Source of the DNA: Rhizosphaericola mali
GTDB lineage: Bacteria > Bacteroidota > Bacteroidia > Chitinophagales > Chitinophagaceae
Direction: 5' to 3'
DNA: 64,000 nucleotides
NCBI RefSeq assembly: GCF_004337365.2
Contig: NZ_CP044016.1
Span: forward strand, 1,426,001 to 1,490,000
In this document: one piece after another, positions 1 to 7,763 of the stretch
Layout: each line of letters opens with the position of its first letter
Position numbering within the stretch: the first letter of the stretch is position 1
Notes under the pieces: model-generated
Told to the model about the DNA's origin: nothing
The model's database searches: none
What the model saw: only the letters and a program-made list of their open reading frames with translations
Program-made: the position numbers and the translations under genes

Positions 1-840
1 AATGCGGAAAATGCTAATGTGAGCAACATTCATAAATTTATCCATCAGGGCACGACAGATCTAAAGGAGAAAAAAGACTTATTGATTAACTCTGAAATCC
101 CACTGATTAATTTCTGGTACCCGTATTATAAGAAAATAGGTGTGTATAGCTATTTTACCCCTCAACAACAGGAATATGAAACCGGGTCATCAATAACAAA
201 GCATATTCGGTCAGATTATGGTCATCGAACAAGGATTAGTAATGACGCTATCACCATTCAAAACCTTTATATCCAATCATTTTTGTCCCGTACAGAGACC
301 AAAGATGAGTTGGCCTTTTCTAATGAACGGATTATCTGTAGGATAAAAGGTATTAAAAAGTATTATCTGGCAGATAGTAGTCATGCACAATTTACTTATG
401 ACCTGATAGCTGATAGTAGCATATCCCCTAAAACCATTTACCGGTATATGCAAGCTCAACTTGACTTGTTCCTCGGGGCCCAGTCTCATCTTGAAAAAAT
501 ACCAAGACCTTGTTTTGTCATCAAGGCAGATAAAAGCAAATTGCATATAAACAATGGCAATGTTAAGCGTTTCTCAAAAACCAATCAAAATGTTTATTCA
601 GCACAGAATTTTGTATGGTTATGGATAAAAGATATTATAACCAATAAGTATAATGGCCCCACCCATCAGGTTATTGACGAAACTGGAATAGCTCCTAATA
701 CCAAAATGGATTTAGTTTTCGACATGAACCACTGGGATAACCTGCCCTTGCTCAACAAGGAACTGGCAGCTTACGGACTGTCGGTGACTTTGGAGGACAG
801 AATGCTGGATTGTATTGTGATAGAAGATGCTGAGGAGTAA
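1..840 (+). CDS. C-terminal part of a DUF3738-like protein (5' end outside the window)
   Basis: The reading frame is open from base 1, so the true start probably lies to the left; the GTG at 19 is only the first possible start inside the window. The last ~70 residues (VIDETGIAPNTKMDLVF, then LPLLNKELAAYGLSVTLEDR and VIED) resemble the end of DUF3738/TIGR03435 proteins, where a D-TG-x-YDF stretch is followed by a long amphipathic helix and a 'vdvlVID' strand. In Bacteroidota this domain often follows a thioredoxin (TlpA-like) domain, which would lie outside the window. No enzyme motif is visible in what remains. The function is unknown; the family match is by eye and moderate. Confidence 0.5.
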   Translation, partial: NAENANVSNIHKFIHQGTTDLKEKKDLLINSEIPLINFWYPYYKKIGVYSYFTPQQQEYETGSSITKHIRSDYGHRTRISNDAITIQNLYIQSFLSRTETKDELAFSNERIICRIKGIKKYYLADSSHAQFTYDLIADSSISPKTIYRYMQAQLDLFLGAQSHLEKIPRPCFVIKADKSKLHINNGNVKRFSKTNQNVYSAQNFVWLWIKDIITNKYNGPTHQVIDETGIAPNTKMDLVFDMNHWDNLPLLNKELAAYGLSVTLEDRMLDCIVIEDAEE

Positions 841-918
841 GAATACCGAATAATAAAGGGTTGGCATTGTTTCTGTTCATTTAATTGATTAATTTTAATG
901 TCTAAAACAAATTTTACT

Positions 919-1218
919 ATGAACAAATCTGAATTAATAGACTTATTGGCTTCTAAAGCTGGCACAACCAAGACCGATGCCGGTAAAGTATTGGACGCTT
1001 TTACCGAAACTGTAACCGAAACTTTAGCCGGTGGCGACTCTGTTACCTTAATTGGTTTTGGAACATTTAGCGTGTCTGAACGTTCTGCCCGTAACGGTCG
1101 CAACCCGCAAACCGGTGAAACCATCAAAATCAAAGCCAGCAAAGTTGCGAAGTTCAAGGCCGGTAAAGTAGTTAGCGAAGCCGTAAATGCAAAGCAGAAG
1201 AAAAAAGCTACGAAATAA
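919..1218 (+). CDS. hup: HU-family DNA-binding protein
   Basis: This is a small nucleoid protein (99 aa) that binds and bends DNA as a dimer. It begins MNKSELIDLLASK, as bacterial HU proteins do. It carries the family signature GFGTFSVSERSARNGRNPQT in the beta arm and ends in a lysine-rich tail (KQKKKATK). An upstream in-frame ATG at 898 would add MSKTNFT, but HU proteins nearly always begin MNKxxLI, so 919 is preferred. It looks monocistronic, with a hairpin terminator just downstream. The family call is secure; the exact start is less so. Confidence 0.93.
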   Translation: MNKSELIDLLASKAGTTKTDAGKVLDAFTETVTETLAGGDSVTLIGFGTFSVSERSARNGRNPQTGETIKIKASKVAKFKAGKVVSEAVNAKQKKKATK

Positions 1219-1247
1219 TCCAGTTTTAATCTACTATTTTCTACAGT

Positions 1248-1275
1248 CCTCGTCTTATGGCGGGGATTATTATTT
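1248..1275 (+). terminator. Hairpin terminator after the HU gene
   Basis: CCTCGTC pairs with GGCGGGG (7 bp with G-U pairs) around a TTAT loop, followed by a T-rich tract. It lies 30 bases past the HU stop codon. Confidence 0.6.
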
Positions 1276-1475
1276 AAAGACATAAGATGATACACAAGGA
1301 GTGCAATGGTTTAAATAAATCCGTATACAGGCACTATTGGTACCCATATTTTAATAAAAATAAACCCAGAGGTATTAAATAGAAGTTGTAATCGATGAAT
1401 GCCCATTGCAATGCGAAATATTAAATCCACACTTCAAATTTTGTATCTTAGCCCAAAATCATTTAATGAAAAGAA

Positions 1476-2276
1476 ATGGCTGAAATTGGCATTACATACA
1501 AAAAACTTATAGATAATATTGGTTCTACTTTACAACGGACCCGTGACAACGCAGCTCGAGCTGTAAATAAAGAACTGTTAACGGCAAATTGGGAAATAGG
1601 AAAACATATTGTAGAATTTGAACAAAATGGAAAAGAAAAAGCTGAATACGGAAGCTCCTTACTAACTAATCTTTCCAAAGACCTTAAACAAGCTTATGGT
1701 AAAGGATTTGGGAAAAGCAACATCTATTTATGTCGCCAATTTTATTTGAAGTTTCCAATTTTCCAGACACTGTCCGGAAAATTGAGTTGGAGTCATTATG
1801 CAGAATTATTAACCATTTCTGACGATACATCACGTGCATTCTATGAAAAACAGTCCGAAATGGATAATTGGAGTTTTAGAGAGTTGAAACGGCAAATTGA
1901 TTCCTCCCTTTTTGAACGGCTTGCTTTGAGTAAAGATAAAGATGCCGTATTGGCATTGGCCGAAAAAGGACAAATAATAGCGGAACCTAAAGACATTATC
2001 AAAGATCCCTATATTTTTGAGTTCTTAGGTTTACCCGAACAAAATATTGTAAAAGAGCGGAAATTGGAAAGCAAACTGATTGACAATCTTCAACAATTTC
2101 TACTTGAATTAGGAAAAGGGTTTTCATTTGTTGCTAGACAATTTAAAATCACCGTTGACAATCAACACTTTTACATAGACTTGGTTTTTTATCACCGTAT
2201 TCTGAAGTGTTTTGTCCTTATTGACCTCAAAACTCAAAAAGTAAAGCATCAGGACATTGGGTGTAGAAACCGATGA
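1476..2276 (+). pseudogene. YhcG-type (DUF1016) PDDEXK nuclease gene, 3' truncated by a mobile element
   Basis: The N-terminal domain (WEIGKHIVEFEQNGKEKAEYG, then SWSHYAELLTI) is the DUF1016 N-terminal winged-helix region. The C-terminal part (GKGFSFVARQF, then DNQHFYIDLVFYHR and CFVLIDLKT) is the start of the PDDEXK nuclease domain with its core acidic and lysine residues. Intact relatives continue for some 70-100 residues after 'KHQDIG', but here homology stops exactly there and only CRNR follows. The break coincides with the left end of the 130-bp inverted-repeat element at 2261. The family is widespread and often linked to mobile elements or defence loci. The product is unlikely to fold as a complete nuclease. 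Confidence 0.85.
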
Positions 2277-2390
2277 AATTTCCCCCTTAATACCAAAATT
2301 GATTTGATCCCCGGAATGTATTAATAAACAATAAATTGCATTGGGTCTATAAAATTGGCGGAATGTGTCCATTGTCCTTGGTTTTTCCAA
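2261..2390. repeat. 130-bp inverted-repeat (MITE-like) element, copy 1
   Basis: This 130-bp unit has imperfect 13-bp ends, GTGTAGAAACCGA on the left and TTGGTTTTTCCAA on the right. It aligns without gaps, at roughly 78% identity by eye, with the reverse complement of 47097-47226. Its left edge is exactly where the YhcG-type gene loses homology, and its right edge is where a tyrosine-recombinase fragment begins. No target duplication is visible. It encodes no convincing protein. Confidence 0.65.
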
Positions 2391-2580
2391 TATGCTGCGA
2401 CATAGTTATGCCACTCATTTATTGGAAGATGGTGTCAATATCGTTACGGTGAAAAATATGTTAGGCCATGCCCATATAGAAACGACAATGGTATATCTAC
2501 ATGTTTGCCAAATACACGAACAGTTACCTCAAAGTCCACTTGACAATGTATTTGCCTTATGCAGTCGAACCATGAAGTAG
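2391..2580 (+). pseudogene. Tyrosine recombinase, C-terminal fragment
   Basis: Only the end of the catalytic domain remains. [17 protein letters not shown] holds the box II histidine, and [15 protein letters not shown] holds the second histidine and the nucleophilic tyrosine. The arginine of box I and the whole N-terminal core-binding domain are missing. In Bacteroidota such recombinases often travel just upstream of an IS91-type transposase, as here, and the transposase start codon overlaps the last 22 bases. The apparent upstream codons (MSIVLGFSN) come from the 130-bp repeat, not from the recombinase. It cannot be active as it stands. Confidence 0.8.
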
Positions 2581-3656
2581 CGGATGTAATACGTCATGTA
2601 AATTTATCTCAACTTAATCTAAATGTCCATCACGAGAAAACCTTACGTACCTTGTCTTTGTGTAGAACTGCGGCATTGGGTGGTCATGTGGACGGCTGTG
2701 ATAAATGTGGCAATGTCTCCATCAGCTACAATAGCTGTAGGAACCGTCATTGTCCCAAATGTCAAGGTCATAAACGATTGGAATGGATACACAAAAGAGA
2801 ACAGGATCTGTTGCCTTGTACGTATTACCATGTAGTGCTTACCCTTCCTGCAGAACTCAACAAACTAGCGCTGTACAACCCGAGTTTGGTGTACAAATCT
2901 TTGTTTGAAGCGGCGTGGGCAACCTTGTACCGATTTGGCAAGACACAGCAAGTTCAGTTGGGTATGACCTGTGTGTTGCACACATGGGGGCAAAACCTGA
3001 GTTTGCATCCTCATTTGCATTGCATTGTACCTGGTGGAGGTATCGACACAAATAGAAGATGGCAAAAACAAACTAGAAGCGATAAATATCTTTTTCCCGT
3101 AAAAGCGATGAGTAAGGTTTTTCGAGCAAAATATGTATCGCAATTACGTCAAAATGGAATTACAGACAAGAAGCTCCTCCATAGTTTATTTACCAAAGAT
3201 TGGATAGTGTATGCCAAACGTCCTTTTGGAGGACCGAAACAAGTGATTGAATATTTGGGTAGATACACACATAAAGTAGCGATCAGCAATCATAGAATAC
3301 AAAACATCACTCCTACCCATACGAACTTTACTTACAAAGACTATAAGGATCAAGGCAAGACGAAGGAGATGATACTGACTAACCATGAATTTATCCGAAG
3401 ATTTTCAATGCATATTTTACCTAAACGATTTGTACGAATACGCCATTATGGAATCTTGAGTAGTAGTTGGAAACGGGGCAAACTGCAACAACTACAAACC
3501 ATGCTATATGTTGCGAGACCCGAAGTCAAGCCCAAAACGATGCTACGCAAATGCCCTTGTTGTAAAATGGGAACATTGATCACTATAGAAGTCTTCGGCA
3601 AGCGAGGACCTCCCAAGATTTACATAGTGAAAAAAACATCTGCCGCACAAGCGTGA
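2559..3656 (+). CDS. IS91-family HUH (Y2-type) transposase
   Basis: This 365-aa protein should nick and join single-stranded DNA during rolling-circle transposition. An N-terminal zinc-binding domain has C47, C50, C60, C65 and C68 (the last three in CRNRHCPKC). The HUH metal site is HPHLH at 150-154. The catalytic tyrosines are Y232 and Y236 in [11 protein letters not shown]-terminal CPCC motif may bind a further zinc. Length and domain order match intact family members, so the protein could be functional, although its element has lost its left part. It overlaps the recombinase fragment by 22 bases. Confidence 0.93.
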   Translation: MQSNHEVADVIRHVNLSQLNLNVHHEKTLRTLSLCRTAALGGHVDGCDKCGNVSISYNSCRNRHCPKCQGHKRLEWIHKREQDLLPCTYYHVVLTLPAELNKLALYNPSLVYKSLFEAAWATLYRFGKTQQVQLGMTCVLHTWGQNLSLHPHLHCIVPGGGIDTNRRWQKQTRSDKYLFPVKAMSKVFRAKYVSQLRQNGITDKKLLHSLFTKDWIVYAKRPFGGPKQVIEYLGRYTHKVAISNHRIQNITPTHTNFTYKDYKDQGKTKEMILTNHEFIRRFSMHILPKRFVRIRHYGILSSSWKRGKLQQLQTMLYVARPEVKPKTMLRKCPCCKMGTLITIEVFGKRGPPKIYIVKKTSAAQA

Positions 3657-3806
3657 GCCTTGTGGGTGGGGGATGTTTTGCCTATACAGACTATAAAAGC
3701 CCACCAACTAAAACGAACTACGACTATAAATGAAAAAAGCAGGTCTACAACCTGCTGACATCTCTAAAATCACAATTTGAAAAGTCCATAAGATTGTACC
3801 GGTTCC

Positions 3807-3861
3807 GTCCAACGGGAGTTTCATGTCTAGCCCTTCGGGCAAAACGAAACTCTAGTTATTG
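3807..3861 (-). repeat. attC-like site 1
   Basis: The left core GTCCAAC fits RYYYAAC exactly and the right core is GTTATTG. Between them GAGTTTC (3816-3822) pairs with GAAACTC (3846-3852), with an inner GCCC-TTC-GGGC hairpin. The 55-bp length is near the short limit for attC. It lies 10 bases past the stop codon of the alpha/beta hydrolase gene. It could alternatively be part of the IS91 terminus. Confidence 0.6.
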
Positions 3862-3871
3862 GCTGCTGTCT

Positions 3872-4840
3872 TTATTTTTTCACAATTTTTATCCAGTTTT
3901 CAATTTCTTGGAATGTTTCTTCTGAATTTTCAATCCAAGGAAAATGTCCCGCCTTGTCAATTAATACAAGTTTAGAATTTGGTAAAACGCCATGTAATTC
4001 TTGAGCGTATTTAGGCTGATTATTTGTGTCGTATTTTCCGTTTATAATCAAAATATTAGTTTTAATTTTGGGAAACAACGTTTGATAATTCAGATATTTT
4101 TTTCGTTCTTCTTCTGTTTCTACAGCATAAACATCTTTAATAGGTTTTCGTCTTCCTGCTTTCGAATTTTCTTTCACGATTGGTATTACTTTTTGGGCAC
4201 TTTCTTCATCATAACACCACCATTTTATTGTAGCATCAGAAATGTCTTTTCCTTCTTCATTTATTTGAGTTTTATGTTCAATCATATAATCCCAATCTTT
4301 TATTACTTGAGCGAACCAAGCAGATTCTTTGGATCTTTCATTTTCTGCTTTTTTTCTTCTTTCAATCATTTCTTTTTGAGTCCCAACATAGCTTGTTCCT
4401 GTTAAAATTATTCCAGATGTACTTTGTGGAAATTTTAATGCATATTCTAAAGCGATTGTACTTTGGTCCGAATGGCCAAATATCCAGATTTTATCAACAT
4501 TCAATTTCTTTCTTAAATCATCGATTTCCTGTACGATAGAATCTTGATTATACTCTTCTATCGTTTTTGGAGTTTCAGATTTTCCAGTTCCTCTTGGTTC
4601 GTAATATACTATTGTAAAATAGCTTTCCAGTGGTTTTAAAGTCAATTCATAACCAATTTTTCCAGAACTTAAATGTCCGACAATCATTATCGGACCATTT
4701 CCTTTAATTGTGTAGTTTAATTTTAAATCTCCAATTTTTTCAAAATAATTTCCATTTGGAATTTTGCTTTGACAACTTACAATTTTGGAAAAAGTCAAAA
4801 AGAGAATAAGTAAATTTAATATTATGAAATTCAATTTCAT
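3872..4840 (-). CDS. Exported alpha/beta hydrolase (cassette gene)
   Basis: This 322-aa serine hydrolase has an N-terminal signal with a possible lipobox (IVSC, Cys23), so it probably acts in the periplasm or on the outer membrane. The nucleophile elbow is GHSDQ with Ser124; the likely acid is Asp271 (NGKYDTNN) and the likely base His299 (AGHFPW). The oxyanion-hole region near residue 56 reads GHLSSG instead of the usual HG-G. A lid-like insertion rich in charged residues lies around 150-220. Proline iminopeptidase-like or esterase activity is possible, but the substrate cannot be read from the sequence. It is the sole gene of its cassette. Confidence 0.85.
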   Translation of the reverse strand: MKLNFIILNLLILFLTFSKIVSCQSKIPNGNYFEKIGDLKLNYTIKGNGPIMIVGHLSSGKIGYELTLKPLESYFTIVYYEPRGTGKSETPKTIEEYNQDSIVQEIDDLRKKLNVDKIWIFGHSDQSTIALEYALKFPQSTSGIILTGTSYVGTQKEMIERRKKAENERSKESAWFAQVIKDWDYMIEHKTQINEEGKDISDATIKWWCYDEESAQKVIPIVKENSKAGRRKPIKDVYAVETEEERKKYLNYQTLFPKIKTNILIINGKYDTNNQPKYAQELHGVLPNSKLVLIDKAGHFPWIENSEETFQEIENWIKIVKK

Positions 4841-4860
4841 AAACGGTTTTATAAGATTGC

Positions 4861-4997
4861 AGACAACGCACCTGGCTTGACGGTTTGTGACGAAAATAGT
4901 AATTGTTCAGTTCAAATTTAGTACAAAAGTTCAATAATGATATTTAGTTGAGCCGATATTCTTTCGCCCGTCACAAAATGTCAAACTTATGTTACAC
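4861..4997 (-). repeat. attC-like site 2
   Basis: The cores are AGACAAC on the left and GTTACAC on the right. Inside, TTGACGGTTTGTGACG pairs almost fully with the CGTCACAAAATGTCAA arm, leaving a long imperfect central stem. It shares most of its 137 bases with sites 3 and 4. It sits 27 bases past the stop codon of the DUF1877 gene. Confidence 0.72.
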
Positions 4998-5024
4998 GCC
5001 GTTGTGTATAGGGACTTTGGTTTA

Positions 5025-5549
5025 TCAACCTACAAAGACAAGAATGTAATCTTGTTCTTGCTTTGCTTTTTTAATGATTGATTTAAGTTCTTCAAAATCT
5101 TCTGATATTTGTCGCATATTGAACGCTTGTTCTGTTTCGTTATCATTATGCCAAATTTCAGGATAGATACCGTTGTTGTTTAGCTCATCTGCATTATATA
5201 AAGAAATCAAATCGGTCTCGGAAATATCCGTAATAATTTCATTCAACTTCGAAATATCCGAATTGTCTAAATAAGGAATAAAAAATCCACTTTCATAAGC
5301 CTCAAATTTTTCTTCTTCCGTTAAACTTTCGAACTCTTCCTGAGCAGTTAGTTTTTGAGGATTAAATATTTCGTTTACAACTTGGATAGTTGAATCGTCT
5401 TTTCCTTTAGATAAAATATATTCAAGAGCCATAAAGGAAGCTTGAAATGTTGAATAACCTTTGGCAGAATCTGCATCAAATTCTTGCTTATTATTTAGTT
5501 CGTCAAAAGTAACTTGAGAAATTCTGTAGAGGGTTGCGGCTTGGCTCAT
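5025..5549 (-). CDS. DUF1877 (YfbM-like) family protein (cassette gene)
   Basis: This soluble protein has 174 aa. It opens MSQAATLYRIS and ends with the family-like stretch FEELKSIIKKAKQEQDYILVFVG; YfbM of E. coli closes in the same way with a helix and a short strand ending VIVG. The open frame extends upstream to 5645, but those 32 codons lie inside attC-like site 3 and are not expected to be coding, so the start at 5549 was chosen. The biochemical role of the family is unknown. It is the only gene of its cassette. Confidence 0.78.
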   Translation of the reverse strand: MSQAATLYRISQVTFDELNNKQEFDADSAKGYSTFQASFMALEYILSKGKDDSTIQVVNEIFNPQKLTAQEEFESLTEEEKFEAYESGFFIPYLDNSDISKLNEIITDISETDLISLYNADELNNNGIYPEIWHNDNETEQAFNMRQISEDFEELKSIIKKAKQEQDYILVFVG

Positions 5550-5572
5550 ATTCGTAATCGCTTTGTAATGGC

Positions 5573-5708
5573 GTGTAACGCACCGGGCTTGACGGTTTGT
5601 GACGAAAATAGTGATTATCAGTTCAAATTTAGTACAAAAGTTCAATAATGATATTAAGCTGAGCCGATATTCTTTCGCCCGTCACAAATCGTCAAACTCA
5701 TGTTACAT
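5573..5708 (-). repeat. attC-like site 3
   Basis: The cores are GTGTAAC (5573-5579) and GTTACAT (5702-5708). The outer stem TTGACGGTTTGTGACG / CGTCACAAATCGTCAA has one mismatch. The right core contains the stop codon of the GNAT gene (minus-strand TAA at 5705-5703). Confidence 0.75.
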
Positions 5709-6266
5709 GTCGTTGTTTTCTAATTTTACAAAGTCTGAATGAAGTAGAGAAAACATTTTCATGTTAAAATATTTATCGTTCCAAAACATCCAGTCACGAA
5801 GAGTTCCTTCGTTTTGAAATCCTACTTTGTCAAGTACTTTTTCGGAAATGATATTGCCTTCCATTACTTCAGCTTCAATTCTGTTTACCTGAAGTTGATT
5901 AAAACCAAATTTTATTACAGTCCTTAAAGCTTCTGTTATATAACCATTGTTCCAATACTCTGATTGTAAATCGTAACCAATGTTTGCCCTATGTTTTGGA
6001 GTAAAGTTATTATATCCAATTGTTCCGATTATTGAATTGTGGTCTTTGAGAGAAATTCCCCAACGAATACCAAGATTATCCTTGTATCGATTATGAAACC
6101 AATCGACGATTTTTTGAGCTTCTTCGATTTTAGAAAGTCTTATTATATTATAGAACTCAGTTACTTTTTCGTCACTAAATAACTGAAAAATATCTGATAA
6201 ATGATTTTGTTTGATCTCAATAAGATTAAGTCTTCTAGTCTGTAGAGTTGGAAATTTTTCGAACAT
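5703..6266 (-). CDS. GNAT N-acetyltransferase, RimJ/RimL-like (cassette gene)
   Basis: This 187-aa acetyl-CoA-dependent transferase begins with the RimJ/L-style LQTRRLNLIEI strand. It has the mid-domain WGISLKDHNSIIGTIGYNNF and the acceptor-side segment RANIGYDLQSEYWNNGYITEAL, which includes the CoA pyrophosphate loop. NRIEAEVMEGNIISEKVLDKVGF is the usual C-terminal helix and strand. Relatives modify ribosomal-protein N-termini, small molecules or antibiotics; the substrate cannot be told here. The last codons (ENNDM and stop) run into attC-like site 3, so the cassette end supplies the stop codon. Confidence 0.9.
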   Translation of the reverse strand: MFEKFPTLQTRRLNLIEIKQNHLSDIFQLFSDEKVTEFYNIIRLSKIEEAQKIVDWFHNRYKDNLGIRWGISLKDHNSIIGTIGYNNFTPKHRANIGYDLQSEYWNNGYITEALRTVIKFGFNQLQVNRIEAEVMEGNIISEKVLDKVGFQNEGTLRDWMFWNDKYFNMKMFSLLHSDFVKLENNDM

Positions 6267-6309
6267 TTAATTTTTTATAGTTAGCTATGAGTTTAGATCG
6301 ACCAATGAC

Positions 6310-6447
6310 ATGTAACGTTCTCGGGGTTGATGTTTTTGTGACGAAAATAGTGATTATCAGTTCAAATTTAGTACAAAAGTTCAATAATGATACTCAGTTG
6401 AGCCGATATTCTTTCGCCCGTCACAAATCGTCAAACTAATGTTGGGC
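6310..6447 (-). repeat. attC-like site 4
   Basis: The cores are ATGTAAC and GTTGGGC (an exact GTTRRRY). Its central ~110 bases are nearly identical to site 3, including TTTGTGACGAAAATAGTG and CTTTCGCCCGTCACAAATCG. It lies 9 bases past the stop codon of the next gene. Confidence 0.75.
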
Positions 6448-6456
6448 GCAGGCTTT

Positions 6457-7164
6457 CTAATAATCAAGTTTCATTGGTGTTTTATTGTCAACTGAAAATT
6501 TAGCCAAGTCATATAAAATAGAAAAACCAAACTTTGCTTTTTCATCAAACGAATTTGTATTAGGGTCAATTTCTTTTCTCCATTCATTAATAATATTGTT
6601 ATCAGCTTTCCATGTGGCGTTATTTAATTTGTCAAGGTCTTCTAAAAGTCTTAGTGATGATGCAATTCCAACTTCCTTTTCTGTCGGGTCGCTATAACGG
6701 AAAGTAAACTGAATGTCTATTGGTAGCCATATTTCACAATCTTGTGTCAAGCTCGGATAAATTGTTTTGTAATCCTCTAAAAGAGATTTCTTGAAAATTT
6801 CTGATGATGTCCATTCTTTATCAAAGTCATTAGGTATTACATTTTTTTGTTCATTGTACAAAGCCCAAAGAATAACAGCGCCAAAACAATCCCAATCTGG
6901 TTTGTCGGTATGATAAGGCAAGTCATTACTTTCAATCCAAAATATTGAAGTTTCACTATGTGCTTTTAATGCATTAGCTAAGTGATCTCTCCAGACTTCA
7001 CTTATTTCTTGAATCTCACTAACATTTGTCAACACATCTTTTGGCTGATTTTGTCTTACCACTTCTACAGGCGTTCCTGTTCTATCTGACCATTGTTGAA
7101 TAACAGTTTTCCAATTACCTGAATAATACCTTGTAAATGTCCCAGCGTAAATATCTAAACCCAT
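6457..7164 (-). CDS. Uncharacterised cytoplasmic protein (cassette gene)
   Basis: This 235-aa protein begins MGLDIYAGTFTRYYSGNWKT. It has no signal peptide or membrane segment and is rich in Trp and acidic residues. The MGLDIY start and the DKPDWDCFGAVILWALY core give the impression of a conserved family of cassette-borne proteins, but no function is known to me. The flanking attC-like sites 4 and 5 show that it forms a cassette by itself. No catalytic motif is evident. Confidence 0.72.
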   Translation of the reverse strand: MGLDIYAGTFTRYYSGNWKTVIQQWSDRTGTPVEVVRQNQPKDVLTNVSEIQEISEVWRDHLANALKAHSETSIFWIESNDLPYHTDKPDWDCFGAVILWALYNEQKNVIPNDFDKEWTSSEIFKKSLLEDYKTIYPSLTQDCEIWLPIDIQFTFRYSDPTEKEVGIASSLRLLEDLDKLNNATWKADNNIINEWRKEIDPNTNSFDEKAKFGFSILYDLAKFSVDNKTPMKLDY

Positions 7165-7198
7165 AAATTTTGAAAGTTTAAGTTGATGGTCAGCTTGC

Positions 7199-7394
7199 GC
7201 CTAACGTGCCGCGGCTTGGCGCAGGAGCGGAAAAGAAAGCACAAAAGTTCAATTCAGTACAACTGCAAGCAAAACCGCTTGATGTTGCTAAATTACAAAA
7301 CCAAAAGCATAAATCAAGCGGTTTTTGCGTCCAAAATAGTACAAATGTTCAGCATTTATTCTCCAGCCGCACTTGCGCCAAACCGATGTTAGCG
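7199..7394 (-). repeat. attC-like site 5 (long form)
   Basis: The left core GCCTAAC fits RYYYAAC exactly and the right core is GTTAGCG. The outer arms GGCTTGGCGCAGGAGCGG and CCGCACTTGCGCCAAACC pair imperfectly. A strong inner dyad (AAAACCGCTTGAT / ATCAAGCGGTTTT) could also act as a terminator. At 196 bp it is long, and its centre differs from sites 2-4. Confidence 0.68.
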
Positions 7395-7403
7395 GTTCGT
7401 TTT

Positions 7404-7760
7404 TTATTTTTCTAATGTTGTTATCCATTTTATTTGTCCGTCTGTTTCGCTACAAATTTCAAAACCGCCCATTCCATAATCGTAGCTAAAACAATATTCA
7501 ATTTTTCTACTTTTTACAAAGTCTGTAAGTTCTGATGAAACAGAAATCATTTTATGGAACAGGTCTTTTATTTCGTCAAGTTCTGTCAAAGCTCTGTTCT
7601 TTGTCAAATATTGAAATTCATTGCAACGTGTCCAACCTGTTACTGAAAAATGAGAATTGTCTTTTGCTCCAAAAGTCAGGTCGCCAACTTTGAATGAGTG
7701 TCCGTCCGTCAATAAAACGATTGCATTTTTAATTCTATACTTCAATTCGTTTTCTGTCAT
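7404..7760 (-). CDS. Small uncharacterised protein (cassette gene, second of a pair)
   Basis: This 118-aa soluble protein opens MTENELKYRIKNAIVLLTDG. It has no signal peptide or recognisable domain; the end is beta-rich and aromatic (FSYDYGMGGFEI). It starts 3 bases after the stop codon of the 98-aa gene upstream, so the two are probably translated together and share one cassette. Such tight pairs in cassettes are often toxin-antitoxin or toxin-immunity pairs, but nothing in the sequence shows that here. Confidence 0.65.
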   Translation of the reverse strand: MTENELKYRIKNAIVLLTDGHSFKVGDLTFGAKDNSHFSVTGWTRCNEFQYLTKNRALTELDEIKDLFHKMISVSSELTDFVKSRKIEYCFSYDYGMGGFEICSETDGQIKWITTLEK

Positions 7761-7763
7761 TTT

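Larger units (their letters stand above)
2391..3806 (+). mobile_element. IS91-like element remnant (recombinase fragment, HUH transposase, 3' hairpin)
   Basis: The segment holds the C-terminal end of a tyrosine recombinase, an overlapping IS91-type transposase and, at 3738-3756, a perfect hairpin (AGCAGGT-CTACA-ACCTGCT) of the kind found at the replication-origin end of IS91-family elements. The 5' part is missing because the recombinase is cut off at the 130-bp repeat. The right edge is taken as the start of the first attC-like site; the exact terminus is not certain. Confidence 0.6.

Noticed and set aside
4001-4405. Plus-strand 134-codon open frame opposite the alpha/beta hydrolase
   Set aside because: Its Phe/Ser-rich composition is typical of the antisense of an AT-rich gene; the minus-strand hydrolase has catalytic motifs.
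5550-5645. Upstream extension of the DUF1877 reading frame (start at 5645)
   Set aside because: The extra 32 codons fall in attC-like site 3, and a normal start lies at 5549.
7183-7415. Overlapping plus-strand open frames of ~69 codons
   Set aside because: They lie inside the long attC-like site 5; their sequence is set by the dyad and does not look like protein.
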